Positions 1-9,114 of a stretch of DNA of 64,000 bases are shown one piece after another; the first letter of the stretch is position 1; every line of letters begins with the position of its first letter. This stretch comes from JAJRWS01 sp039831705 (GTDB lineage: Bacteria; Planctomycetota; Planctomycetia; Pirellulales; Lacipirellulaceae), in the NCBI GenBank assembly GCA_039831705.1, contig JBDOMT010000209.1, positions 1 through 64,000 on the forward strand. The letters run 5' to 3'. Below the pieces are notes generated by a model. The model did no database searches and was not told where the DNA came from. It saw only the letters and a program-made list of their open reading frames with translations. The translations under genes were made by a program, and so were the position numbers.

Positions 1-24
1 ATTGGTTTCGTTAAAAACGGCTGC

Positions 25-112
25 TGTCGCCGCTGCGCGGCTAAAATATCTGTAATGTATCTATTCCGTGGGCTCTCGCCCACGGCTAAACGATGTCGCC
101 GCTGCGCGGCTA
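25..112. repeat. Duplicated GC-rich 19-mer flanking a hairpin
   Basis: The 19-base unit tgtcgccgctgcgcggcta occurs at 25-43 and again at 94-112. Between them, 66-85 forms a perfect 8-bp hairpin (ccgtgggc / gcccacgg with a 4-base loop). The rest of 1-511 holds one further inverted repeat (229-303) and no convincing gene. Confidence 0.8.
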
Positions 113-228
113 TTATGCCCGCTTTGCCCGGTATCGAAGTACGCTTCCGTAGCCTAGTTCTACTGAAGTGATCGCCTGAAGGAGAGGGTTTTTAGATCCC
201 CGTAGGAGACAATAATACCGACAAATTG

Positions 229-303
229 AACCGCAGAGTCACGGAGGGCACGGAAAAAAGATCCATTGATAAAGCTTCTCCGTGTTCTTCGTGACTCCGT
301 GGT
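229..303. repeat. Imperfect inverted repeat of short periodic units
   Basis: The left arm (ccgcagagtcacggagggca, 231-250) is largely complementary to the right arm (about 278-303, ctccgtg..cgtgactccgtgg), with roughly 25 bases between. Each arm is built of near-repeats of cacggag. It resembles the noncoding cacggag-type intergenic hairpins seen in many environmental bacterial genomes; its function is unknown. Confidence 0.7.
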
Positions 304-511
304 AATCCTTATCTACCGAGAAAAGTCTGTGAAATATCGGGCTCAGCCTCTTATTCGTTAAACTTTGCGCCATCTTTGCCAACCCTCTGACTTGGAAAGA
401 GATTGGGCCCTGCGTACCGAACAGGCTCAATAGTTGCGCATGGCCCTTCCGAAGCTGACTGTGGGGCGGCGTACATTGCTGCGCTGACAGTCGAAATAAC
501 CCGAATATTGC

Positions 512-1348
512 ATGAACGAATCCATAAAAAAAATCCTGGTCGCTACACTGGTGCTGGCTTGCGGCTGTGCCCTTTCGTGGCCGTTTCGGAAGTCGGTTGG
601 GTCTTTCAATAACCCGAGTAGCAAGCTGTCGGCTGGGTTTTTCAATAATTCCACCAACGAGCTAAGCCAACAAGTTCTAGAAACCGACCCTAAACCTATT
701 CTGAAGACAACACCTACAACAACGATCGCGGGTGGTGCGTTAGGAGCTGACGACCTGGTTTCTACGTCTCAGATATCCAATCTCACCTCTCAAGATAAGC
801 CTTCGGTTCAAATAACGAATCACCATCCGCATACCATTCGCCAACCTCGTTCGATCAATCCATCCCACCGAATACAAATTCACCATTCGGGTAAGCCCCT
901 GGTCGTATCCCATAAGGGTCATGCGGATGAACTTTCGATGCCTAAGCAAAATGGCTCTCACTCTCAGTTGCCACCTGGATCTGACTCCCAAGTCGTAGCC
1001 GGTCTACCAACGCGAATGCCTGACCACTACGAACCTGAATACGCCTTCCCAAGTCCGGTTCCACCAACACCAAAAACCTCAGCCTTTTCAATCGGGGAAC
1101 TGCAACCTCGTCCAGCTTATACGACGGCTATCAGTGACTTATCCCCCACAAATCAGAATTCACCTGTTTGGCCACAAGAAATCATTCATGAAATTCAAAA
1201 CAGTGATTCTTTGGAAAAATTGGCCAAACGTTATCTGGGAGATCCGGCACGTGCGTTAGAGATCTTTGACTTCAATCGCGATAAGCTCAAAAACCCCGAG
1301 ATCCTCCCTATCGGAACCGAGTTACGCATACCGGCCAATGAGAGATGA
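512..1348 (+). CDS. LysM-domain protein with N-terminal membrane anchor
   Basis: A 278-residue protein. Residues 6-23 form a hydrophobic segment containing two cysteines (ACGCALS), either a membrane anchor or a poor lipoprotein signal. A long low-complexity region follows (Pro, Ser, Thr, His and Gln rich, about 30-220) with no recognisable fold. The last 55 residues look like one LysM repeat: IQNSDSLEKLAKRYLGD, then NRDKLKNPEILPIGTELRIP, which matches the family pattern in which a short alpha-beta unit binds peptidoglycan or related glycans. It probably sits in the periplasm with its C-terminus on the cell wall. There is no clear ribosome-binding site before the ATG at 512. The gene stands alone, convergent with the hydrolase-like gene 24 bases downstream. 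The LysM assignment is good; the overall role is unknown. Confidence 0.8.
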   Translation: MNESIKKILVATLVLACGCALSWPFRKSVGSFNNPSSKLSAGFFNNSTNELSQQVLETDPKPILKTTPTTTIAGGALGADDLVSTSQISNLTSQDKPSVQITNHHPHTIRQPRSINPSHRIQIHHSGKPLVVSHKGHADELSMPKQNGSHSQLPPGSDSQVVAGLPTRMPDHYEPEYAFPSPVPPTPKTSAFSIGELQPRPAYTTAISDLSPTNQNSPVWPQEIIHEIQNSDSLEKLAKRYLGDPARALEIFDFNRDKLKNPEILPIGTELRIPANER

Positions 1349-1372
1349 GTGTTTTCCAGCACTCTCAACTCT

Positions 1373-2320
1373 TTATTCTTGTCGACGTTTGCTCCACTCG
1401 TAGTCTTTCTTCACAATGCGCGCGTCAACAAAAGCTTTCAGCATTGGCAGCATCCTGAATTGGGGGTTCGTGAGTAATTCGCTCCCTTGCAAACTGGTCG
1501 GTAATTCGACTTTAAACAGATCCTTTTTTTCCTCGCGCTGATCACGTGGTGGCTCTGGATGATAACGCTCGAGGATTTTGTAAATATTTTTCGCATCGCG
1601 ATTGGCCTTTCTGTCCTCAACGCCCCAGACAATCATCGTGGAAATTTCAGAACGAATCGCCGGATGTTTCAGCGGACGAACCAGCGGCAAGCTTCGATAA
1701 GACCATTTGGGCGACACCAGGACCAGCCCTTTCACATCCTGCCCTTGTTTGACTAACGCCAACGGTGGAGCACTCCAATCCCGGGCAGTCCAATAGGTGG
1801 CCACATTCGCGCCCATGCCAACTCCTACTAGACAGAGCTTGTTTAGATTCAATTCACCCGCATCATTTTTGCCAACTAAAAATTTGCGTATCGCTTCCAT
1901 GTCGAAGTTCACCATTGCCAGGTAATCGTTATTTCTCAACTTGGCAGCGTCAATTTTTTTCGTTTGGCCGCCAGGCCCCTGAACGGTCTTACTTTCACCA
2001 TGTCCTCGAAAATCAAAGATAATCACTGCCAAAGAGAGGTCATCGGGACCCTGCGGATTTTGCAGAGCGCGAGCCAATCCATTGAACACCATACGGCTTT
2101 CTTTGTAATCGTGCAGTAACACCACCGGCACCGAGTCTTGGCCTTCGTCACTGGCAAAATAGGTAATTCCCAACTGAACCCCATCCTTAGTAGCCACGAT
2201 AGAGTTTTTGGGCGCCGCACTGTCGCCACGATCGGAAACTCGCTGTGCGTTGGACACCGGTGTCCAGCAAAAGCAACCAGCCAGCAAAACAAAAGAAAAA
2301 CGGATCGCATATCGAAACAT
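1373..2320 (-). CDS. Exported alpha/beta-hydrolase-fold protein, nucleophile serine absent
   Basis: The start is set at the ATG at 2318-2320, preceded by an agaggg ribosome-binding site; an upstream TTG in frame is unlikely. The 315-residue product opens with a signal peptide (MFRYAIRFSFVLLAG..., alanine-rich cleavage zone near residue 25). The core shows alpha/beta-hydrolase features: a VPVVLLHDYKESR segment like the HG oxyanion strand, then FDFRGHGES, the usual GHGxS turn. At the nucleophile elbow, where the family has GxSxG, the sequence is LCLVGVGMGANVA, so glycine replaces serine. By family knowledge this should remove normal esterase activity; it may be a binding protein or use another mechanism. 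A late TMIVWGVEDRKAN segment matches the strand that carries the acid residue. Confidence 0.75.
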   Translation of the reverse strand: MFRYAIRFSFVLLAGCFCWTPVSNAQRVSDRGDSAAPKNSIVATKDGVQLGITYFASDEGQDSVPVVLLHDYKESRMVFNGLARALQNPQGPDDLSLAVIIFDFRGHGESKTVQGPGGQTKKIDAAKLRNNDYLAMVNFDMEAIRKFLVGKNDAGELNLNKLCLVGVGMGANVATYWTARDWSAPPLALVKQGQDVKGLVLVSPKWSYRSLPLVRPLKHPAIRSEISTMIVWGVEDRKANRDAKNIYKILERYHPEPPRDQREEKKDLFKVELPTSLQGSELLTNPQFRMLPMLKAFVDARIVKKDYEWSKRRQE

Positions 2321-2535
2321 TACAAACCCTCTTGAATGACGATGATCTATAGTACCTATCAAATCTTCCCCCTTCTACTATCATACTGCGCAAGCAACGT
2401 GTTGAAAAAGTCAAACTCCGTTCTTCATCGAATTTAGTAGCTACAGCTGTCTATTAGCCACCTTTCCTTGCCTTGTGGATCTGTTTAAGTGAGAATGAGG
2501 GTATTCCACTGGCATTAGACTGAGGCTGCCACTCG

Positions 2536-4482
2536 ATGCATTTCCTGCAATCAAATCTAACTCAAACCAGGGAGTGGCTCACTGGCGACGGAACTGCCTG
2601 GATAGCCAGTCTGACTCTTCATCTGGCCATGCTGTTAGCCTTGGGGTTAGCAACGCTCGCATTACCGCAATCAGAATTGCTTTCATTAAACTCCGTTCCG
2701 GTGGATTTGGTCGAAGAGGAGTTGCTTCCACAAGAGTTTATCTCATCTCAACAGCCTCAAGATTCCATCGGTGCACTCAGCCAGGACGGCTTCGACATGG
2801 CCCGAGAGGCCGCGCCGACCTTGGATGAACGATCTCTGGTGATTTTTGAATCGGCCCCCATCACTGACGATGGCCAACTCTCGGCCATTGAACTGGAGCA
2901 GCCGACATTCGAAGGACCAACTTTTTCTGAAAATCTGCCGGTACAAGGTGTCGGCACCATGGGCACCACAGGGGCCATGGGAGCAATCGATCGACTTACG
3001 CATGAAATTTTCACTTCTCTGGAGCAGAGCCCTACGCTGGTTGTTTGGCTGTTCGACCAATCCGGCAGCATGCGTGCCCAAAGAAAAACCCTGTTGAATC
3101 GGTTTGATCGTATTTATCAAGAATTGGGCCTCATGGAAGCAGCTGAAAACGGCGCATTTACCAAGCATCATGATAAACCGCTGTTAACGGCCGTGGCCGG
3201 TTTCGCCGCTGAACCCCAGTTGTTAACAACTCAGCCTACCGACCAGCTCGACGAAATCAAAAAAGCCGTTGAGTCGATTCAAGACGCTACGGTCAGCGAA
3301 GAACACACCTTTCAAGCAATCGCAATGGTCGCAAATAAGTATCGAGCTTATCGAACCCCTAAACGGGGTCGCCGCAATGTGATGATTATTGTGTTTACTG
3401 ATGAAGCGGGGGACGATATCGATCAACTCGACCAGACGGTAGAGCTTTGCAAACGGTTTTCCATGCCGGTCTACGTAGTGGGGAGTCCGGCTCCCTTTGG
3501 CCGGCGTACGGCCCATGTGAAGTGGATCGATTCAGACCCCAACTTCGACCAACGTCCTCAATGGGTGCCAATCCGTCTGGGCCCGGAATCCCTGATGCCG
3601 GAACGATTAAAACTTCACTTTAGCGGATCGGACGGCCCTCTACTCGATTCAGGATTTGGTCCGTACGGCCTCACCCGGTTGTGTTTTGAAACGGGCGGCC
3701 TTTATTTTTCAGCCCATCCGAATCGAGTCGTTGGCCGTGAAGTCTCCGGGTTTGAAACGGTCAATCTGGCAGCCCATTTTGAGGCTTTTTTTGATGCTAA
3801 TACGATGCGCAACTACCAGCCTGACTATGTGCCATTTCAAGAGTATCTGCAGTTGGCAGCTTCCAATCGGGCACGTCAGGCATTACTGGAGGCAGCCCGT
3901 CTTTCCTGGACCTCACCCATGAAAAATATCCGGAAGAGGTTCCCGAAACGTGACGAAGCTACCCTGGCATCTGACTTGTCACGTGCACAGCGTACAGCGG
4001 CCCTATTACAGCCCAAGATCGATCAACTCTGCCAGATGTTGTTAACAGGTGAGATCGATCGTTCGAAAGTGCGCATACCCAGGTGGCAAGCTGGATTCGA
4101 CCTGGCCTTAGGCCGTGCTTTGGCAACCCAAGTCCGAACGGCCGGTTACAACGTAATGCTTGCTAAAGCAAAGCAGGGGTTACGTTTTTCCAACCAAAAG
4201 AACAACACCTGGGTATTGAAATCCGATTCAACGCAGGCAAGTAGTCCTTTGGAAAAAATCGCCACGAAATCTCGCATGTATCTCGAACGGGTTGAGCAGC
4301 AACATGCAGGGACTCCCTGGGCTTATCTGGCGAAGCGGGAACTGGCAACTCCTCTAGGATGGCGTTGGGAAGAAGATTTTACTCCGCTGACTCCCTTGCA
4401 GGCCAACAACAACCAACCACCTCGCCCGCCCCGAAAATCGATGACCCCGCGCCCACCAAGGCGAAATCCGCCCCCCCTATAG
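2536..4482 (+). CDS. Membrane-anchored von Willebrand factor A-domain protein
   Basis: 648 residues. One transmembrane helix lies near residues 24-43 after a short cytoplasmic N-terminus. An acidic linker follows, then a vWA domain whose MIDAS motif DQSGSM begins at residue 174 (VVWLFDQSGSM); downstream MIIVFTDEAGDD supplies the next conserved strand. The domain should bind a divalent cation and a protein ligand outside the cytoplasmic membrane. The C-terminal half (about 400-620) is helical with no recognised domain, and the tail is Pro/Arg rich. It stands alone between the convergent hydrolase-like gene and purB. Planctomycetes carry many such proteins of unknown partner, so no specific role is assigned. 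Confidence 0.8.
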   Translation: MHFLQSNLTQTREWLTGDGTAWIASLTLHLAMLLALGLATLALPQSELLSLNSVPVDLVEEELLPQEFISSQQPQDSIGALSQDGFDMAREAAPTLDERSLVIFESAPITDDGQLSAIELEQPTFEGPTFSENLPVQGVGTMGTTGAMGAIDRLTHEIFTSLEQSPTLVVWLFDQSGSMRAQRKTLLNRFDRIYQELGLMEAAENGAFTKHHDKPLLTAVAGFAAEPQLLTTQPTDQLDEIKKAVESIQDATVSEEHTFQAIAMVANKYRAYRTPKRGRRNVMIIVFTDEAGDDIDQLDQTVELCKRFSMPVYVVGSPAPFGRRTAHVKWIDSDPNFDQRPQWVPIRLGPESLMPERLKLHFSGSDGPLLDSGFGPYGLTRLCFETGGLYFSAHPNRVVGREVSGFETVNLAAHFEAFFDANTMRNYQPDYVPFQEYLQLAASNRARQALLEAARLSWTSPMKNIRKRFPKRDEATLASDLSRAQRTAALLQPKIDQLCQMLLTGEIDRSKVRIPRWQAGFDLALGRALATQVRTAGYNVMLAKAKQGLRFSNQKNNTWVLKSDSTQASSPLEKIATKSRMYLERVEQQHAGTPWAYLAKRELATPLGWRWEEDFTPLTPLQANNNQPPRPPRKSMTPRPPRRNPPPL

Positions 4483-4608
4483 AGCTCTTAATTCAACCGA
4501 TTCACTTTGATATTTCATAAACGAGGGTATTTGGTTGGAGAGCGAATGCACATTAACTAAGAACATTGACAAGGGGATGTGTGTTCAAGAATGAAACTGC
4601 TAAGTAAT

Positions 4609-4823
4609 GACCACATACCATCGCTCCGCGACTCAGATTTTCTGGTAAAGTTCCTTGGGTTGAAACCCAAGGCTATCGCATACCGTCGCTCCGCGACTCA
4701 GGTATGGACTTAGTCATCGGCATTTAAACCGCGGAGCGGTGGCATCTGATAGCCTGGGAACTTTAGTCCCAGGTAATTGGGCACATACCAATTTGAGTCG
4801 CGGAGTGACGGCATGTGTATGTC
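4609..4823. repeat. Composite palindromic intergenic element upstream of purB
   Basis: The 427-base gap 4483-4909 holds no gene but a nested set of repeats. accatcgctccgcgactcag (about 4617-4636) recurs at 4682-4701 with one change; inverted versions lie at 4727-4745 and 4793-4813. Between them are two hairpins of parallel design: 4653-4672 (ccttgggttgaaacccaagg) and 4753-4773 (cctgggaactttagtcccagg). The outer ends (gaccacatacc and gcatgtgtatgtca) are also roughly inverted. No coding potential is visible. Confidence 0.8.
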
Positions 4824-4909
4824 ACTTAACATAGGCTGTAGATTTAATAAGGATTAATATTAAGATTAAGTAATGATTACCTAGCCCTATAACCTCCTGC
4901 CTCTACCCA

Positions 4910-6337
4910 ATGCCACACAACACCTACGAAAACCCGCTGATTTCCCGATACGCCTCGCCTGAGATGTGCCAGCTCTGGAGTGCCCAGCGCAAACATAGTA
5001 CCTGGCGACGACTGTGGGTCGCATTGGCCGAGTCCGAAGCAGAGCTGGGCTTGGATATTAGCACCGAGCAAATCATCGAACTCCGGGCTCATATTGACGA
5101 TATCGACTTTTCCGTGGTCGCCAAGTACGAACAACAACTGCGTCACGACGTGATGGCACACGTGCATGCCTATGGTGACCAATGCCCGTCCGCCAGACCC
5201 ATCATCCACTTGGGGGCAACCAGTTGCTTTGTCACAGACAACACCGACCTGCTGCTTCTTCGAGAAGCTTTGGAATTAATCCGCGCACGGTTGGTCAACG
5301 TGATCGATGCATTAGCCACCTTCGCCACCACTCACCGTGATTTACCAACACTTGGGTTCACGCATTTACAACCAGCCCAGCCAACCACCGTCGGCCGACG
5401 TGCCTGCCTTTGGGCCTATGATCTGGTCCTCGATCTGGAGGAACTAGAACACCGTATCAACTGCTTACGCGCACGCAGTACCCAAGGAACTACTGGCACT
5501 CAGGCCAGTTTTTTGCAACTCTTTGATGGCAACCATGACAAAGTCCTCCATTTGGAACGTCTGGTGGCGGAAAAAATGGATTTTGCAGCCACCTACGCGG
5601 TTACGGGGCAAACTTACCCACGCAAAGTTGACGTTCAAGTGCTTGATGTCCTGGCTGGCATCGCTGGCTCTTCCCACAAAGGGGCCACCGACTTACGTAT
5701 CTTGGCTCATCGGAAGGAACTGGAAGAACCGTTTGAAAAGCAACAAATCGGTTCCTCGGCCATGGCTTACAAACGTAATCCAATGCGTTCCGAACGCATC
5801 TGCAGCCTGGCCCGATTCGTGCTGAGCCTACAATCGAGTACCGCAGCCACGCTGGCTACCCAATGGCTGGAACGCACTCTCGACGACAGCGCTAACCGGC
5901 GTCTAGTGCTGCCACAAGCATTCCTGGCAATCGATGCGGTACTACTCCTTTATCACAACGTCGCAGCAGGCCTGGTCGTTTACCCCGCCGTGATTGCTCG
6001 CGGTTTGCGTGAAGAACTCCCTTTCATGGCAACCGAGAATATCCTCATGGCAGCGGTGGCGGCAGGAGGCGATCGACAAGATTTGCACGAGCGTATTCGT
6101 ACTCATAGCCAGGCCGCGGCTGCGGAAATAAAAGAGCATGGCCGATCCAACGATCTACTTGAGCGTTTGGCTGCCGACGAAGCTTTTGCTCGGGTCGATC
6201 TGACAGGTGCCGTCGACCCTTCAAAGCTAACTGGCCGCAGCACCCAACAGGTGGATAAGTTCCTAGCCGAAATAATCAGTCCCATCCGTAAACGTTATAG
6301 TAATCGTCCGATCCATGCGAGCCAGTTAAGGGTCTAA
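4910..6337 (+). CDS. purB: Adenylosuccinate lyase
   Basis: PurB catalyses two fumarate-releasing steps of purine synthesis: SAICAR to AICAR, and adenylosuccinate to AMP. The 475-residue product has the normal family length. It starts with the typical YENPLISRYAS segment and carries the fumarase/aspartase superfamily signature at about residues 281-295 (GSSAMAYKRNPMRSE), where the flexible loop holds the catalytic serine. HDVMAHVHAY and LGATSCFVTDN match conserved regions 1 and 2. The ATG at 4910 fits the family N-terminus; no strong Shine-Dalgarno sequence is seen. The gene is alone on this strand. Another purine gene, purD, opens at the far end of the window, so the pathway is dispersed rather than in one operon. 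Confidence 0.95.
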   Translation: MPHNTYENPLISRYASPEMCQLWSAQRKHSTWRRLWVALAESEAELGLDISTEQIIELRAHIDDIDFSVVAKYEQQLRHDVMAHVHAYGDQCPSARPIIHLGATSCFVTDNTDLLLLREALELIRARLVNVIDALATFATTHRDLPTLGFTHLQPAQPTTVGRRACLWAYDLVLDLEELEHRINCLRARSTQGTTGTQASFLQLFDGNHDKVLHLERLVAEKMDFAATYAVTGQTYPRKVDVQVLDVLAGIAGSSHKGATDLRILAHRKELEEPFEKQQIGSSAMAYKRNPMRSERICSLARFVLSLQSSTAATLATQWLERTLDDSANRRLVLPQAFLAIDAVLLLYHNVAAGLVVYPAVIARGLREELPFMATENILMAAVAAGGDRQDLHERIRTHSQAAAAEIKEHGRSNDLLERLAADEAFARVDLTGAVDPSKLTGRSTQQVDKFLAEIISPIRKRYSNRPIHASQLRV

Positions 6338-6339
6338 TG

Positions 6340-6437
6340 TCTGGTCAAGCCTTACTTTTAGGGTTGTCGCAGCAATAAGTACCGTCAGGGCGAAGGTTTG
6401 TTCGTGCGTCAACTCAAAAAGATAAGTTTGACAAAAC
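6340..6437 (+). repeat. Dispersed ~98-bp element, copy A
   Basis: This starts tctggtcaagccttacttttagg and ends agtttgacaaaac. It matches two other intergenic copies (11035-11133 in opposite orientation, and 20527-20622) over its whole length, including the inner blocks ataagtac, cagggc and tttgt/cgtgcgtc. The two ends are imperfect inverted repeats of each other (tggtcaagc versus ttgtcaaac). It fills the gap between the stop codons of purB and the convergent Fur-family gene exactly. Confidence 0.85.
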
Positions 6438-6941
6438 CTAGATCAAATCGAGTGGCGATTGCCGGCGGTGGTTCTTAATACTGCAGTTGTGGCAGATACC
6501 AGTAATAATGAGTCGATGACCGGTCACATGGAAGTTCTGTTCGAGAGCCACTGCATTACGGATCCTTTTTATCTCCTCGCTCTGAAACTCGATCAGTTGG
6601 TTACAAACAGTGCAGTGCAAGTGATCGTGCTGCGGATAGCCGTAGTCATGCTCATAGACCCCTCGACCCCCGAGTGTCATCCGTCGTAACAAGCCAGAGT
6701 CTACCAATTCGTTCAATGTCCGGTAGACCGTAGCTCGCCCGATTTTTTTAGTTTCTTCCTGTTGGATAAGATTCTGTATTAACTCATCCGCATCAAAATG
6801 GTCATGACGCTTAAAAACATATTCGACCAGTATCTTCCGTTGCTGGGTGATCCGTTTCCCTTTGCTCTGCAAGTACTCAGCAAACCGATCCTGAGGAGAA
6901 CTGGCTACCTGAACGGTCGCAAGAGAAAAGTCATTGGACAT
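6438..6941 (-). CDS. Fur-family metal-responsive transcriptional regulator
   Basis: The start is set at the ATG at 6939-6941 because aaggag lies six bases upstream; an in-frame TTG earlier would bury that site. The 167-residue product has an N-terminal winged helix (KGKRITQQRKILVEYVF, then GRATVYRTLNELVDSGLLRR) followed by the dimerisation domain with the metal motif HDHLHCTVC and a second CxxC (GICHNC) that would bind structural zinc. By family, it binds DNA as a dimer and represses genes when Fe, Mn or Zn is bound, or responds to peroxide as PerR does. The exact metal cannot be told from sequence. Convergent with purB; no target operator was recognised. Confidence 0.9.
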   Translation of the reverse strand: MSNDFSLATVQVASSPQDRFAEYLQSKGKRITQQRKILVEYVFKRHDHFDADELIQNLIQQEETKKIGRATVYRTLNELVDSGLLRRMTLGGRGVYEHDYGYPQHDHLHCTVCNQLIEFQSEEIKRIRNAVALEQNFHVTGHRLIITGICHNCSIKNHRRQSPLDLI

Positions 6942-7413
6942 TAAATGCTCCTTCGCCAAACTCAGCTTTATCAGAGGACACGCTAAATTCCTAAATCCCT
7001 ACAACGCCCAATTCGCTTCCTCTGGCCAAGTGAGGGTTAGCAAGACACTTTCATTTAACCGCTGAAGGTCATCAGCTCACTTGAGCATGTCGATTGAGTA
7101 TCAATAAGAAGAACCATCTTCAAAATGGCTGAAAGGCTCTCTACAAAGACCACGACAAACGCTCTTTTTTAGGCCTTCATCCCATAGACCTCAACACTAC
7201 CTGATTCTAGACAGTAGCGATGCAAGTCTCAAGAGTGGGTGCAATCAGCGACCACCTGCAGAGCAGTTGGCTTGAGGTAACGCCCTAAACAGAAACAAAA
7301 GTTGTGAACATCGACTAAATGGCCACCCCTATGAGATATGCTATCCCATTCACTACAAAATGGCAGAGCCTGATGGGTACTCACCTGCAAAGCTGGTGGT
7401 TTATGAACAGGAA
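6942..7413. other. Intergenic, no recognised content
   Basis: This 470-base gap precedes the divergent-free Fur gene and follows the FlgM-like gene. No supported ORF, RNA gene or strong repeat is seen. The Fur-family promoter must lie at its left end. Confidence 0.5.
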
Positions 7414-7695
7414 TTAGCCCAGCTTATCCAACATTCCATCGACAGCGGCTGCTAGTCTCTCGGTTGAATCGTAGGTACCCGCAGCAATCTCAGCTCGAAT
7501 TCGTGCCACTGTATCAGAGCGAAAATCCTGGTTTTCATTAGCCTGGGTTGCAGCTTCTGCAGCTGGCGATATGTCCAACTGATCCGTCGCAGCTTGTGAA
7601 GGTCTATCTGCTTGAGATGGAGCGTTGGTACGGTTGTAATGTGGACCCTGTATACCTTGAGCCCCATGAACATTTGAGGAACCGTAGATTTGCAT
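7414..7695 (-). CDS. flgM: FlgM-like anti-sigma-28 factor
   Basis: A 93-residue protein starting at the ATG at 7693-7695, with a gggag ribosome-binding site eight bases upstream. The N-terminal half is disordered and rich in Gln, Ser and Ala; the C-terminal half (RSDTVARIRAEIAAGTY, then AAAVDGMLDKL) matches the sigma-binding helices of FlgM. By family it holds sigma-28 (FliA) inactive until the flagellar hook is complete and FlgM is exported. No other flagellar gene is in the window, so this is an orphan copy. In planctomycetes such isolated FlgM-like proteins occur away from flagellar clusters, and regulation of a different sigma factor is possible. Confidence 0.8.
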   Translation of the reverse strand: MQIYGSSNVHGAQGIQGPHYNRTNAPSQADRPSQAATDQLDISPAAEAATQANENQDFRSDTVARIRAEIAAGTYDSTERLAAAVDGMLDKLG

Positions 7696-9114
7696 AACTA
7701 TTCTCCCGCTCTAACCGAACCAATGATCTCGTCAAAATATCCTACTTACCTTGTCAAACTTAATCTTTTCAGAATGCCTCACTTCATACCTTGCTCGCTA
7801 ATACTCGTTGATACGGCAATTCGAAAAAGATAAACTCAAAAAAGTAGGGCTTGAGCCCAACACCCAAGTAATGTGATCATCGTCGCCCGTTACCAAAACG
7901 ATTGATTATATTTCCCAAAGGCCGACTGGTGCATCAGCAACTTTTGTAACAGGTAGGCTCGTCTTTAACAGGTATGCCAATGATGATTGATGCAAATCAG
8001 AATCTGGCAAACTTTTGACTCTTTTTTACCACCTACCTCCTGGACAAGCCTCCTGGCACCACAAAATTTTCAAAACGTTGCCAAAAGGCAACCGCTCAAA
8101 CCTACATTTTCCGCCCAATACTGTGTTTTACGCACCATCCACAAAATAGGTTCATGTGGGACAGCTACCAGCAACTGACATCTACCAACAAATTATGCTA
8201 AGCCCGACAATTTCACTAACCTCCAGGCTAGAAGTGATCCTTTCAGCAGTCAAGATGGATCTGGGTGAAACTTCAGTCTCCGGGAGCCTGGATAGACGGA
8301 TAAGAGAGACAAACCGAAACATCTCAGCCTGATGAGAAAATTATGCCAAGAAAGAGTCTTTTCACCCTTTGTTAGCGGTCGTGCGTGCCAACCTTACCTT
8401 TTCCTCGGAAGGCTTCTAGCCCGCTGGCACTTTCTATCTCTAAAACCTGAACCATGAACCACAAACGCGCGTCCTGCGTAATAGACGGTGTTGCTCCCAC
8501 CTGTGTGGATTACAGGATCAAAGGCTACAGGGATTAGGGGCCAATCGGAACTTAGGCAATTCTACTCTGACTACGAGGATCGACGTATGTCAACAACTCC
8601 CCACTCTTCATCGAAACTTCCTCATTCATTCCAAAGAGGTCCGTACTCGACATTGCCTCCTGTCGCCATTACCCGTCAGGCACTCTTTCAGTTCAATTTG
8701 TCCATCTATCAGCAACTGGTAGATTTAGAGACTAAATTTGCATGCCAGCCGAAACCTTTGGCGGTTTTCTCACGCAATGGTTGGCAACCACCTTTGCGTA
8801 AACCACGCTAAGGTCAACTTTTGCATTTTTTGCCCGCAGATAAAGCAGATTAACGCAGATAATTCTCATAGATTAACTTGTCACATTTTGCAGATACTGG
8901 AAAAACAACTATTCTTCTGTCGTATCTGTGTCTATCTGTGTGATCTGCAGGCAATCTTCCCTAACAGAAAGTGCAATTCCTGAGCTCAGCCCATTCTGCA
9001 TTATCAACGATGTGGTTATCATGGTTGCTGATTGTTGTTTTTGCAGTCTGTGTTTCTGTGTATACAACGAGACCATCCCTCCTGGTTGCTCATTTTCAAG
9101 AAAGTTCTGGTGGC
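7696..9114. other. Long gap with one inverted repeat and no supported gene
   Basis: A 1.4-kb stretch. Short open frames exist, such as 8488-8811 plus, but their translations are low in recognisable folds and lack ribosome-binding sites. An imperfect inverted repeat lies at 8834-8950. The last part (8971-9114) is open in frame with ispH and would add a hydrophobic N-terminus that IspH does not have, so it is treated as leader. The gap may be decayed coding DNA. Confidence 0.5.
8834..8950. repeat. Inverted repeat built of cagat/atctg units
   Basis: The left arm (about 8835-8862) is made of cgcagat-type units (cgcagataaagcagattaa); the right arm (about 8917-8950) of atctgtgt units (tctgtgtctatctgtgtgat). 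They are imperfectly complementary, about 55 bases apart. No protein coding is apparent. It is one of several families of this design in the window. Confidence 0.7.

Noticed and set aside
8488..8811. 107-residue plus-strand open frame in the 7.7-9.1 kb gap
   Set aside because: No ribosome-binding site, no recognisable domain, and composition like its noncoding surroundings.
8971..9114. In-frame hydrophobic extension of ispH
   Set aside because: IspH is cytoplasmic and its family N-terminus starts exactly at the ATG at 9115; the longer frame opens with GTG and without a good site.
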